From an uncultured Sphingomonas sp. (GTDB lineage: Bacteria > Pseudomonadota > Alphaproteobacteria > Sphingomonadales > Sphingomonadaceae): a stretch of 64,000 bases of DNA. Made by a program: the position numbers and the translations under genes. The notes beneath the pieces are model-generated. The model saw only the letters and a program-made list of their open reading frames with translations. It had not been told where the DNA came from and searched no databases. The stretch spans positions 62,001-126,000 of the forward strand of contig NZ_CALMAW010000053.1 of NCBI RefSeq assembly GCF_937859915.1, given 5' to 3'. Numbering within the stretch: position 1 is the first letter of the stretch; each line of letters begins with the position of its first letter. Shown here piece after piece: positions 9,735 through 19,743 of the stretch.

Positions 9735-11388
9735 TCAACGTCCCAATTTCGCCCGCAGCGTCTCCTTCAGCACCTGCCGGCGCAGCGCCTTGTTCGTCAC
9801 CCCCGGCGCCTGCCACCACCAGCCGTCGGCCCGCATCGCGCGCGCCGCGGCGACGAACCGCTCGACCACCTCGGCGAAGGCAGCGTCGTCATAGTCGAGG
9901 CTGAAGATCAGCCGCCCGGTGCCGACCCAGCTGAGCGCCAGCCCCTCGGCGCGGAGATAATATTGCAGCATCCAATTGTAGCGCGACGGCAGCGCATAGG
10001 TGACCGTCCAGATCGTCGAGAGATGCGCGACGCGCACCGGCAGGTCTTCGGCCGCCATCCGTGTGTTGAATGTGTCCGCGCGCGCGTCCCAGCGGGCATC
10101 GAGGCCGTCGTAGAGCGCCGCGACCTCGGGCGTCTCGAGCCGCCGCAGAAAGGCGTCCATCGCGCCCATCACCGCGGGATGCGCATTGAAGGTGCCGCGC
10201 GCGAAGCAGATGTCGACCGGGCGGTCGTCGCGCCAGCTTCATCAGCGCCGCGCGCCCGCACAGCACGCCGACCGGCAGCCCGCCGCCCAGCGTCTTGCCA
10301 TAGGTGATCATGTCGGGCGCGACGCCGAAATAGGCCGCCGCCCCGCCGACGCCAAGCCGGAAGCCGACGAACACCTCGTCGAAGATCAGCACGATCCCGC
10401 TCGCGCGGCACACCGCCGCCAGCTTGCGCAGCCAGTCGGTGTAAGCCTCCCGGTCAAAGCCGGCGGCGCGGCTGCTGTCGACCAGCGTGCCGTCGGAGGG
10501 CGCGCCCTTGTTGGGGTGCAGTGCCTGCAAGGGATTGACCAGCACGCAGGCGATGTCGCGCCGGTGCGAAAGCACGCGCAGCGTGGCCTCGGACATCTCG
10601 GCGAGCGTGAGCGTATGGTCCGCGGCGATCGGGTTGCCGATGCCGGGCTGCACGTCGCCCCACCAGCCATGATAGGCGCCCGCGAACCGCACCACGCGCT
10701 TGCGCCGCGTATGATAGCGCGCCAGCCGCACCGCCTGCATCACCGCCTCGGTGCCCGACATGTGGAAGGACACTTCGTCGAGCTTCGAGATCGCCTTGAG
10801 CCGTCGTACATTGTCGGCGACGACGGGATGATAGGCGCCCAGCACGGGCCCGAGCGCAGCAGTAGAGGCGATCCCCTCGGCGATCGTCTGCTTGTAGACA
10901 TCGTAGCCGAACAGATTGACGCCATAGGAGCCGGTCAGGTCATGGAAGCGATTGCCGTCGAGATCGGTCACCACCGGGCCATCGGAGCGTTCGAGGAACG
11001 CGCCCGTGCCAAGATGTTCGCGGACGATCCGGCTGAATTGGAACGGCACGCGGTAGGTGCCGGTGAACTGCAGGTCGGACAGGCCCGCGCGTGTCTCCGC
11101 CGTCAGCGCGCGCGTCCGGGCGTAGCGTTCGGCATAGAGCGCCGCGAGCCCCGCGAAGCCGGCGCGGCGTTGCGCGGCGACGGCGTCGGGGGCATCGTCG
11201 GCGCGGAAGAAGCGGTCCTCGCCATAGTCGTAAAAGGGGATCAGCCCGGCGACGCGCTTGCCCATCCGGACATGCCCGGTCAGCGACCGGTGCTTGGCAC
11301 GCGACAGCGCGAGGCGGGTGCGGCCCTTGGTGGCGGCGAGGCCCAGGCCGGCGGCGCCGGCGAGACCGGTGAAGAGCAGGATGGTCAT
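9735..11388 (-). pseudogene. Class III aminotransferase (glutamate-1-semialdehyde aminomutase-like) with hydrophobic N-terminus; apparent frameshift near 10220-10235
   Basis: ...EVSFHMSGTEAVMQAVRLAR...VRFAGAYHGWWGDVQPG...LIFDEVFVGFRLGVGGAAAYFGVAPDMITYGKTLGGGLPVGVLCGRAALMK, then the frame shifts; the alternative frame gives DICFARGTFNAHPAVMGAMDAFLRRLETPEVAALYDGL... Confidence 0.8.
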
Positions 11389-11420
11389 GCCTCTCTCCAC
11401 CCCAAGCGCGTGACGCGCGC

Positions 11421-12290
11421 ATGACAGTGCGCGCCCGCCTGATGCGATTGCTGCTCCAAGAAGATGTCAATTTCCTGCTGACCAACCGCCTGCCGCGTCG
11501 TCTCGCGACGCAGGCGATGGGGCGGTTCAGCCGGATCCGGCAGCCGCTGTTGCGCGATCTCTCGATCCGCGCGTGGCGCTTCTTTTCGGACGTCGACCTG
11601 TCCGATGCCGCGACGCCGCGCTTCGCCAGCCTCCACGACGCCTTTACGCGCGCACTCGTGCCCGGTGCGCGGCCCGCCGATCCCGACCCCGATATCCTCG
11701 CCAGCCCGTGCGACGCGGTCGTCGGCGCGCACGGTCGTATCGACGGCGATCGGCTCTATCAGGTCAAGGGCTTCCCCTATCGGCTCGGCGAGCTGATCCC
11801 CGACCCGGCGGTGGTCGAGCGCTTCCGCGACGGCACTTTCGTCACGCTGCGGCTGACCGCGGCGATGTATCACCGCTTCCATGCGCCGCACGACATCCAG
11901 GTCGACGCGGTAACCTATCTCTCGGGCGACTGCTGGAACGTCAACCCGATCGCTCTGAAGCGCGTCGAGCGGCTGTTCTGCCGCAACGAGCGCGCGGTGA
12001 TCGAAGCGCGGCTTGCCGCCGGCGGCGAACCGATCCTGCTGGTGCCGGTCGCCGCGATCCTGGTCGCGAGCATCCGCCTCGCCTTCCTCGACACGGAGAA
12101 GGCGCTGCGCGAGGGCGGGCCGCGCCGCATCGTCTGCGCCGAGCCGATCGCCAAGGGCGAGGAGATGGGCTGGTTCGAGCATGGCTCGACGATCATCATG
12201 TTCGTGCCGCCGGGCTTCGCGGTGGCCGATGGCATCGCCGACGGGCGATCGATCCGCACCGGTCAACCACTGCTGCGCCGGATCCTGTAG
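11421..12290 (+). CDS. psd: Phosphatidylserine decarboxylase proenzyme-like
   Basis: ASPCDAVVGAHGRIDGDRLYQVKGFPYRLGELI...YHRFHAPHDIQVDAVTYLSGDCWNVNPIAL...GEEMGWFEHGSTIIMFVPPG (GST autocleavage motif). Confidence 0.85.
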   Translation: MTVRARLMRLLLQEDVNFLLTNRLPRRLATQAMGRFSRIRQPLLRDLSIRAWRFFSDVDLSDAATPRFASLHDAFTRALVPGARPADPDPDILASPCDAVVGAHGRIDGDRLYQVKGFPYRLGELIPDPAVVERFRDGTFVTLRLTAAMYHRFHAPHDIQVDAVTYLSGDCWNVNPIALKRVERLFCRNERAVIEARLAAGGEPILLVPVAAILVASIRLAFLDTEKALREGGPRRIVCAEPIAKGEEMGWFEHGSTIIMFVPPGFAVADGIADGRSIRTGQPLLRRIL

Positions 12291-12330
12291 GTGCGCGCCT
12301 ACGGTCGAGCGCAGGCCGTCGGTGGCGAGA

Positions 12331-13407
12331 TTATCCGCCGTTCGCCTGACCCGTCCGGCGCTCGGCGAAACGGGCTATCAGCCAGCGCCTGACGAGGCTG
12401 ATCGCCGGATCGGACAAATCGTCGGGCCGCAACTTCAGATAATAGCCAAACCCGTCATAGATCACGGCATCATAGGGCGCGCTGAGCCGGCCCGCTGCGA
12501 GCTCCGGCGCGAACATGTCGATATCGGCGAGAGCGACGCCATCGGAATGCATCGCATAGTGGACGGCCAGCAAATTGGTTTCGAAAGCAAGACCGCGATC
12601 GACATCGAGCGCGATCCGGCACTGGTTGGCGTAGCTATTCCACAACAGTCCGCGGGGCTGGCAGTCCAGCTTGACATGCAGGAGGTGGTTGTCGGCGAGG
12701 AATTGTCCGAGCGGCTTGCCCTGATGCCGTTCCGCGGTGTGCGGCGAGCAGACCGGCGCGACGCGCACCATCCACAGCAGATCGGTGACGCGGTCATCGA
12801 TGCTTGGCCGGTCGAACACGATCGCCATGTCGGTCTCGGCGCCGGGCAGGCCGATCGCCGTCGAGCTCGAAATGTCGATGCGGATGTCGGGATGCGCGGC
12901 GTGGAAGGCCTGGAGCATCGGCATGACGACCTGCTGCAGCAGCGACGGAGGCACGTGGAGGCTGATCGGGCGGCCGGCGTGCGGATCGCGACCGATCGCG
13001 TTCAACGTTTGCTCGATCCGGTCGAACGACCGACTGACCTCGGGTAGCAGTGCCAAACCGGCTGCGGTCAGCGCCAGCGTCGGGCCGGAGCGATCGAACA
13101 GCTTGTGGCCAAGCAGCTCCTCGAGGCTGATGATGTGCCGGCTGACCGCGCTCTGCGAGACGTTGAGCGCCTGCGCCCCCGCGGTAAAGCTCAGCCGCTG
13201 CCCGACCGCGTCGAACGCGCGCAGGGCGTTGAGCGGCAGCCAGCGCCGGTTTGCGCGCGCATCGACGGGTTGCGTCCTGGCTATGATCGTTGCCCCCGGA
13301 TGTCGTGGTCGCCGCGATAACAGCGCGTTTCGTGCGGCGACGCAACCTGGCGCCGGCGGCGCACGGCGGGCCTGCTCCGGCGGCTGGACTATTCGATATG
13401 CCGCCAT
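12331..13407 (-). CDS. LysR-family transcriptional regulator (GcvA-like), divergent from the Rieske operon; start uncertain
   Basis: LPLNALRAFDAVGQRLSFTAGAQALNVSQSAVSRHIISLEELLGHKLFDRSGPTLALTAAGLALLPEVSRSFDRI. Confidence 0.88.
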   Translation of the reverse strand: MAAYRIVQPPEQARRAPPAPGCVAARNALLSRRPRHPGATIIARTQPVDARANRRWLPLNALRAFDAVGQRLSFTAGAQALNVSQSAVSRHIISLEELLGHKLFDRSGPTLALTAAGLALLPEVSRSFDRIEQTLNAIGRDPHAGRPISLHVPPSLLQQVVMPMLQAFHAAHPDIRIDISSSTAIGLPGAETDMAIVFDRPSIDDRVTDLLWMVRVAPVCSPHTAERHQGKPLGQFLADNHLLHVKLDCQPRGLLWNSYANQCRIALDVDRGLAFETNLLAVHYAMHSDGVALADIDMFAPELAAGRLSAPYDAVIYDGFGYYLKLRPDDLSDPAISLVRRWLIARFAERRTGQANGG

Positions 13408-13440
13408 GCCGAAATGCGATTTCCACAGACGCCCGCGATC

Positions 13441-14679
13441 ATGTCACCTGCGCCATCGCCTCGTCGGGAGATTCTGGTGGACCTCGGGCATATCGCGGCA
13501 TTGCTGCAGGCGCGGCCGGCAGGGCATTCGCTGCCCCAGGGCCTGTATGTCGAAGACGCCGTGTTCGATTTCGACATGGCGGCGGTGTTCGGCCGATCCT
13601 GGCTGTTCGCCGGCTTCGAGGCCGAGGTCCGCAAGCCCGGCGACTATCTCGCGCTGACCGTCGGGCGCTGGCCGATCCTGATCGTGCGCGACCGCGACGG
13701 CGAACTCCATGGCTTCCACAACAGCTGCCGCCATCGCGGCTCGATCCTGTGTGCGCCAGGCAGCGGCAATGCGGCGCGGATCGTCTGCCCCTATCACAGC
13801 TGGACCTATGCGCTCGACGGCCGGCTGCTCGCCGCCAGCCGCATGCCCGACGATTTCCGCAAGGCCGATCACGGGCTGAGGCCGGTGCATGTCGCCGCGG
13901 TCGCCGGCGCGCTGCTGGTCTGCCTCGCCGAGACGCCGCCCGACATCGAGACGATGCGTCGCACGCTGACACCGCTGCTTGCCCCCCACGATCTCGCGCA
14001 CGCCAAGCTCGCCTATAGGTCGACGCTGGTCGAGCAGGCGAACTGGAAGCTGGTGATGGAGAACGGCCGCGAATGCTATCATTGCGCCAGCGGCCATCCC
14101 GAGCTGGCCCGCACCTTCCCGGTCGGCGTGTCGGCCAGTTTCGGCGATCTCGAGGAGTCGCGAGCGTTCGAGGAACGGATGGCCGCGCTCGGCATGCCGA
14201 TGGGGCCGGAAGGCGAGGACTGGTGGCAGGCGGTGCGCTTCCCGCTCAATCCGGGCACCGTGGCGATGACCACCGATGGTGGCTTCGCGGTCGCCAAGCT
14301 GATGTGCGCGGCGGGTGGCGGCGATACCGGATCGCTGCGCTGGGCGCTGGAACCCAATAATTTCTGCCATTCGACCGCCGATCACAGCTTCGCCTTCACC
14401 GCGATGCCGGTCTCGGCGCTGGAGACGCACGTCGTCTCCAAATGGCTGGTCCATGAGGATGCCGTCGAGGGCGTCGACTATGACATCGAGACGCTCACCC
14501 ATTTGTGGACGCAGACCAACCTGCAGGACAAGGAATTCGCCGAGAACAACCAGCGCGGCGTGCTGTCGCCGGGCTATAGGCCGGGGCCGTACAGCACCGA
14601 GGCAGAGTCGCTGACGCTCGGCTTCGTCGACTGGTATTGCGCGACCGCCGCCGCCTATCTCGACGGGATGGCGGCATGA
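13441..14679 (+). CDS. Rieske non-heme iron oxygenase, GbcA / betaine-demethylase-like alpha subunit
   Basis: Rieske motif CRHRGSILCAPGSGNAARIVCPYHSW; NWKLVMENGRECYHCASGHPEL mononuclear iron region. Confidence 0.88.
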   Translation: MSPAPSPRREILVDLGHIAALLQARPAGHSLPQGLYVEDAVFDFDMAAVFGRSWLFAGFEAEVRKPGDYLALTVGRWPILIVRDRDGELHGFHNSCRHRGSILCAPGSGNAARIVCPYHSWTYALDGRLLAASRMPDDFRKADHGLRPVHVAAVAGALLVCLAETPPDIETMRRTLTPLLAPHDLAHAKLAYRSTLVEQANWKLVMENGRECYHCASGHPELARTFPVGVSASFGDLEESRAFEERMAALGMPMGPEGEDWWQAVRFPLNPGTVAMTTDGGFAVAKLMCAAGGGDTGSLRWALEPNNFCHSTADHSFAFTAMPVSALETHVVSKWLVHEDAVEGVDYDIETLTHLWTQTNLQDKEFAENNQRGVLSPGYRPGPYSTEAESLTLGFVDWYCATAAAYLDGMAA

Positions 14680-15935
14680 GCGCGGCCGAAGACCCGGTCT
14701 TGCACCCCGAGACGCTGGCGGTGCGGGCGGGCTATGAGCCAGCCGAAGCGTCCAACGCCGCCAAGCCGCCGATCTACATGACCTCGACCTTCGCCTATGC
14801 CTCGGCGCGCCAGGCCAAGGACATTCATCAGGCCTATTTCGACGGCACCGGCCCGGAGGTCGGTCGCCCCGGGCACATCTATGCGCGGCTCGGCCATCCC
14901 AATCTCGACATGGTCGAGACGCGGCTCGCCGCACTGGACGGCGCCGAGGCCGCGGCGGTGTTCAACAGCGGCATGGCGACGCACAGCGCGATCGCGCTTG
15001 CGCATCTGCGGCCCGGAGACAGCATGGTGTTCAGCCGGCCGATCTACGGCGGCACCAACGGTCTCTATACCGGGCTGATGCCCGAATTCGGCGTTCATGC
15101 CGCGACGTTCGCCGATGGCTGTGACCGGGCCGACATGATGGCGGCGGCCGAGCGGGCGCTTGCGAGCGGGCCCCTGAAGCTGATCCTGATCGAGAGCCCG
15201 GCCAACCCGACGGGCGCCATCGTCGACATCGCGATGGTCGTCGAGCTCGCTGATGCGATCGGCGTGCGGACGGGGGTGCGCCCGCTCGTCGTGATCGACA
15301 ACACGCTGCTGGGGCCGCTGATGCAGCGCCCGATCGCGCTCGGCGTCGATCTGTGCCTGACCTCGCTCACCAAATATTGCGGCGGCCACAGCGACCTGCT
15401 GGCCGGCGGGGTGTCGGGCAGGGCGGCGCTGATCCAGCCGCTGCGGCTGCTGCGCACGACGCTCGGCAGCCACCTTGATCCCTATACGAGCTGGCTGCTG
15501 CTGCGTTCGATGGAGACGGTGCATCTGCGCGCCGAACGCGCGATGGAAAATGCGCGGCACGTCGCCGAATTTCTGCGCGACCATCCCAAGGTCGCCGGCA
15601 TCACCTATCTCGGCTTTCTTGCCGAGGGCACGCCCGAGCGCAGGGTCTATGATCGCCAGTGCCGGGCGGCGGGATCGACCTTTTCGTTCGCGGTGACGGG
15701 CGGCGAGCCCGAGGCGTTCCGCTTCCTCGACGCGCTGCGGCTGCTGCGCTTCGCGGTCAGCCTCGGCGGCTCGGAGACGCTGATCACGCACCCGGCGACG
15801 ACGACACATTATGCGATCCTGCCCGAGGAGCGTCTCGCCGGCGGCATCACCGATGCGACGCTGCGGCTGTCGGTCGGCATCGAGCATGTCGACGACCTGA
15901 TCGCCGACCTGTCGCGCGCGCTGGACGCGATATGA
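14676..15935 (+). CDS. Cys/Met metabolism PLP-dependent enzyme (cystathionine gamma-synthase / methionine gamma-lyase-like)
   Basis: YARLGHPNLDMVETRLAALDGAEAAAVFNSGMATHSAIALAHLRPGD...SLTKYCGGHSDLLAGGVSG...SLGGSETLITHPATTTH. Confidence 0.88.
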   Translation: MSAAEDPVLHPETLAVRAGYEPAEASNAAKPPIYMTSTFAYASARQAKDIHQAYFDGTGPEVGRPGHIYARLGHPNLDMVETRLAALDGAEAAAVFNSGMATHSAIALAHLRPGDSMVFSRPIYGGTNGLYTGLMPEFGVHAATFADGCDRADMMAAAERALASGPLKLILIESPANPTGAIVDIAMVVELADAIGVRTGVRPLVVIDNTLLGPLMQRPIALGVDLCLTSLTKYCGGHSDLLAGGVSGRAALIQPLRLLRTTLGSHLDPYTSWLLLRSMETVHLRAERAMENARHVAEFLRDHPKVAGITYLGFLAEGTPERRVYDRQCRAAGSTFSFAVTGGEPEAFRFLDALRLLRFAVSLGGSETLITHPATTTHYAILPEERLAGGITDATLRLSVGIEHVDDLIADLSRALDAI

Positions 15936-17350
15936 CGGCGGTCGACGTCCATGCGATCGACGGTAAACTGCTGCCGCCCGACGCGCGCTTCGACGTGGTC
16001 GTGGTCGGCGCGGGCGCGGCGGGGACGGCGGCGGCGATCGCGGCGGCGGCCGAGGGCGCCACGGTGCTGCTCGTCGACGAGAATCCGGTACGCGGCGATC
16101 TGATCGGCACCGACGTGCCGCTGTTCTACGGCGGGCGGATGACGGCGGCGGTGCAGCAGCCCGCGCGCATGATCGAGCAGATCGTGGCCAGCAATCCGGC
16201 GCTGGAGACGGCGATCGAGGCGGGGGTCGACGTGCGGCTCGGCACCGCCGCCTGGGGTCTGTACGTGAACGGCCCGGCGATGCGCGCTCTGCCCGCGCCG
16301 ATGCTCGGCATCGCCGACGCCGAGCGCGCGACGATGATCGGCTTCGACCGCCTCGTGCTGGCGACGGGCGCGCGCGACCTCGTGCTCGGCTTTACGGGGT
16401 GGGACCGGCCGGGCGTGATGGGCGCGCAGGGCTTCGCCGCGCTGCTGACCCGCTACGACGCGCTGGCCAGCCGCCGCGTGCTGATCGCCGGATCGGGCGC
16501 GCTGGCGCTCGAGACCGCGCTGCTCGCGCTGGCGCACGGCATCGCCGTGCTCGGTATCGTCGAGGTCGCCGAGGCGGTGCAGGGACCGTCGGCGCTTGCC
16601 GAGCGGGTGGGTGCCGCGGGCGTTCCGCTGTTTCTCGGCCACACGATCGTCGCGGCGGACGGCGGGATCGACGGTGTCGACCGGGTCACGCTCGCGGCGG
16701 TCGCGAATAAGCGGCAGGTCGAGGTCTATTGCGATACGCTGCTGCTCGCGATCGGTGCGATCCCGGCGACCGAATTGCTGGAGGCTGCCGGAGTAGCGCC
16801 GGGCGAGACGATCACGCGCGTCGGCGACTGCGCCAGCGTCGTGCGCCCCGACCCCGCCTATCTCCAGGCCTGGTCGGCGGCAGTCGGCCGCCACGCCCCG
16901 CCCGAGACGATCGTCTGCCAGTGCGAGGCGGTGGCGCGTGCCGACCTGATCGGCGTTCAGCCGCCGCGCTATCTCGACCGCCCTGTGGCGATGGCGGCGC
17001 GTTCGCTGTCGAGCCTGCTGAACGATGGCCCTGCGCATCCCGACCAGATCAAGCGTCTGACCCGCGCCGGGATGGGCGTCTGTCAGGGCCGGCGATGCCG
17101 CGAGCAGGTCGCCTGCCTGCTTGCCGAGCAGCAGGGCGTGCCGCTCGACCGCGTGCCCGTCGCGACGGTGCGGACGCCGGTCCGCCCGGTACCGCTCGGC
17201 GTGCTCGCCGACTGGCAGGAGAGCGCGGCGATGACCGCGGGCTGGGACGTCTGGTTCGGCATCCCGACGCAGTGGACGCCCTATGCGATCATTGGCACCC
17301 CCGAGGAGGCGGAGCACGTCTCCGGGCTCGGCGGCACCATGCATGTCTGA
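15932..17350 (+). CDS. FAD-dependent oxidoreductase with C-terminal [2Fe-2S] BFD-like domain (HcnB/OoxA-like)
   Basis: FDVVVVGAGAAGTAAAIAAAAEGATVLLVDENP; C-terminal TIVCQCEAVARADL...MGVCQGRRCREQVA cysteines. Confidence 0.85.
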   Translation: MTAVDVHAIDGKLLPPDARFDVVVVGAGAAGTAAAIAAAAEGATVLLVDENPVRGDLIGTDVPLFYGGRMTAAVQQPARMIEQIVASNPALETAIEAGVDVRLGTAAWGLYVNGPAMRALPAPMLGIADAERATMIGFDRLVLATGARDLVLGFTGWDRPGVMGAQGFAALLTRYDALASRRVLIAGSGALALETALLALAHGIAVLGIVEVAEAVQGPSALAERVGAAGVPLFLGHTIVAADGGIDGVDRVTLAAVANKRQVEVYCDTLLLAIGAIPATELLEAAGVAPGETITRVGDCASVVRPDPAYLQAWSAAVGRHAPPETIVCQCEAVARADLIGVQPPRYLDRPVAMAARSLSSLLNDGPAHPDQIKRLTRAGMGVCQGRRCREQVACLLAEQQGVPLDRVPVATVRTPVRPVPLGVLADWQESAAMTAGWDVWFGIPTQWTPYAIIGTPEEAEHVSGLGGTMHV

Positions 17351-18491
17351 GGCGGACACGCCCAGGGGCGCATCGGTCGTCGTGATCGGTGCGGGCGTCA
17401 CCGGGCTCAGCGCCGCCTGGTGGCTGGCGCGCTCGGGGATCGACGTCGTCGTGCTCGACAAGGGGATCGTCGGCTGGGAGGCCTCGGGCCGCAACGGCGG
17501 CGGCGCGTCGCACTACCAGAGCCCGCTGTTCGCCGAGGAGCAGCGGCTGTGGCCGCAGATGGACGATCTGCTCGGCTATCCGACCGAATATGTCCGCGAG
17601 CGGATCATCATCCAGCGCGATCCGGCGCTTCTCGACCATTATCGCGCGGTCGGCCGGATGTGCAGCGCGATGGGCTATCGGGTCGACGATCTCGACAGCC
17701 GGCAGGCGCAGGCGGCGGTGCCGCTGACCGACGAGACCTGTCTCGGCGGCATCCACCTGCGCTTCGGCGGCCACGCCAATCCGCAGCGCACGGTGCAGGC
17801 CTATGCCTGGGCGCTGCAGGACCTGGGCGGGCGAATTCTCCAGCATTGCCCGGCGCTCGCCATCGCGACCGCGGGCGGGCGCGTCGTCGCGGTCGAGACG
17901 CCGCGCGGTCGTATCGCGTGCGACGCGCTGGTCGTCGCGGCGGGGCCGCAATCGGGCATGCTGCTCGCGCCGCTCAAGATCGACCTTCCGGTCGCCGCGG
18001 CGCGTGCGGAAATGATCGTCACCGAGCCCGCGCCGATGATGGCGATCGGCGGGGTCGACGGCAACGGGCTCTACGGACGCCAGACCTTGCGCGGCAATCT
18101 CGCCTTCGGCGGCGGCCCGCATGAGTGGATCGCGACTGCCCCCGACGGACCAGCCGACCGTCCGGTCTCGCCGCTGGCGCGCAATCTCGCGCGGCGCGTC
18201 GCCGAGATGTTTCCCAAGGCCGCGCGTCTCAACGTGATCCGCTCCTGGGCCGGCATCGTCGAGAATACGCCAGACGGTCGGCCGATCCTCGACCGGTTGC
18301 GCGATCCCGGCAACGTCACGGTGGCGACGATGTCGGGGGTCGGCTTCGGCCTGTCGCCGGCGAGCGGCCATGCGATCCGGGATCTCGTCGTCGACGGCGT
18401 CTGCTCCTTCGCCGACATCGCCAAGCTCGGCCTCGCGCGCTTTGCGACGCTCGAGCCGGATTGGCGCGAACGGCGCGGGTGGGCGGCATGA
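17343..18491 (+). CDS. DadA/HcnC/OoxB-like FAD-dependent amino acid oxidase
   Basis: ASVVVIGAGVTGLSAAWWLARSGIDVVVLDKGIVGWEASGRNGGG; RSWAGIVENTPDGRPILDRL. Confidence 0.85.
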   Translation: MSEADTPRGASVVVIGAGVTGLSAAWWLARSGIDVVVLDKGIVGWEASGRNGGGASHYQSPLFAEEQRLWPQMDDLLGYPTEYVRERIIIQRDPALLDHYRAVGRMCSAMGYRVDDLDSRQAQAAVPLTDETCLGGIHLRFGGHANPQRTVQAYAWALQDLGGRILQHCPALAIATAGGRVVAVETPRGRIACDALVVAAGPQSGMLLAPLKIDLPVAAARAEMIVTEPAPMMAIGGVDGNGLYGRQTLRGNLAFGGGPHEWIATAPDGPADRPVSPLARNLARRVAEMFPKAARLNVIRSWAGIVENTPDGRPILDRLRDPGNVTVATMSGVGFGLSPASGHAIRDLVVDGVCSFADIAKLGLARFATLEPDWRERRGWAA

Positions 18492-19743
18492 CGCGCTATT
18501 CGGCGCTCGCACTGCTCAAGGCCGGGCTCACCGGGCAGCGCGGCTGGGACCGGGCGTGGCGCGACCCGGAACCGACGACGCATTACGACGTGATCGTCAT
18601 CGGCGGCGGCGGGCACGGGCTTGCGACCGCTTATTATCTCGCCAAGGTTCACGGCATCCGCAATGTCGCGGTGCTCGAGAAGGGCTGGATTGGCGGCGGC
18701 AACACCGGCCGCAACACCACGATCGTGCGCTCCAACTACCGCCAGAAGCCGCTCCACGATCTGTTCGATTTCGCGCTCGGCCTGTGGGAGGGGATGAGCG
18801 ACGAACTCAATTACAACGTCATGTTTTCGCCGCGTGGCGCGCTGTTCCTGGGCCATTCGGACAGCGACATGACGGTGCTGGCGCAGCGCGGAGATGCGCT
18901 GAGATGCGACGGGATCGACGCCGAGTTGCTGACGCGCGACCAGGTCCGCAAGCTGGTCCCGCTGCTCGACATGTCGCCCGACGCGCGCTTCCCGGTCCAC
19001 GGCGGGCTGATCCAGCGCCGCGGCGGGACCGCTCGGCATGATGCGGTGGCGTGGGGCTATGCGCGGGCGGCGGACAGCCTCGGCGTCGACATCATCCAGA
19101 ATTGCGAGGTGACCGGCATCGTCCAGTCGGGCGGCCGCGTCACCGGTGTAGAAACGTCGCGAGGAAAGATCGGGGCGGGGCGGGTCGGTATCTGCGTCGC
19201 GGGCAATAGCGGGCCGGTGGCGGCGCTCGCCGGCATCACGCTGCCGATCGAAGCGCAGACCTTGCAAGCCTTCGTCACCGAGCAGGTAAAGCCGATGATC
19301 GACACGGTGATCATGTCGCAGTCGCTGCACTGCTATATCAGCCAATCGGACAAGGGCGGCATCGTGCTCGGCGGCGACCCCGACCAGTTCCCGAGCTATG
19401 CGCAGCGCGGCCTGCCGCCACGGATCGAGCGCGCCGCGGCCGAGGCGATCGCACTGGTGCCGGCGCTGTCTCGGCTCCGGATGGCGCGCTGTTGGGCGGG
19501 CACCACCGACATGAGTTTCGATGGCTCGCCGATCATCTCGGCGCTGCCGGTGGGCGGCCTCTATCTCAACGGCGGCTGGTGCTATGGCGGGTTCAAGGCG
19601 ACGCCCGGCTCGGGGTTCGTCTACGCGCATCTGCTCGCGACGGGGGCTGCGCACCGCCTCGCCGCGCCGTTCGCGCTCGATCGTTTTGCCGAGGCGCGAC
19701 CATCGACGAAGCGGGGGTCGGCGCGATGCCGCAGCTGCGCTGA
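18488..19743 (+). pseudogene. soxB: Sarcosine oxidase subunit beta; apparent 1-nt frameshift near 19692-19700 close to the C-terminus
   Basis: HYDVIVIGGGGHGLATAYYLAKVHGIRNVAVLEKGWIGGGNTGRNTTIVRSNY...LYLNGGWCYGGFKATPGSGFVYAHLLATG; the open frame runs to 19801 through soxD, the shifted frame ends ATIDEAGVGAMPQLR* at 19743. Confidence 0.85.

Noticed and set aside
15809-17494. 561-aa minus-strand ORF opposite the FAD oxidoreductase
   Set aside because: Shadow ORF; the + strand has clear FAD and Fe-S motifs.
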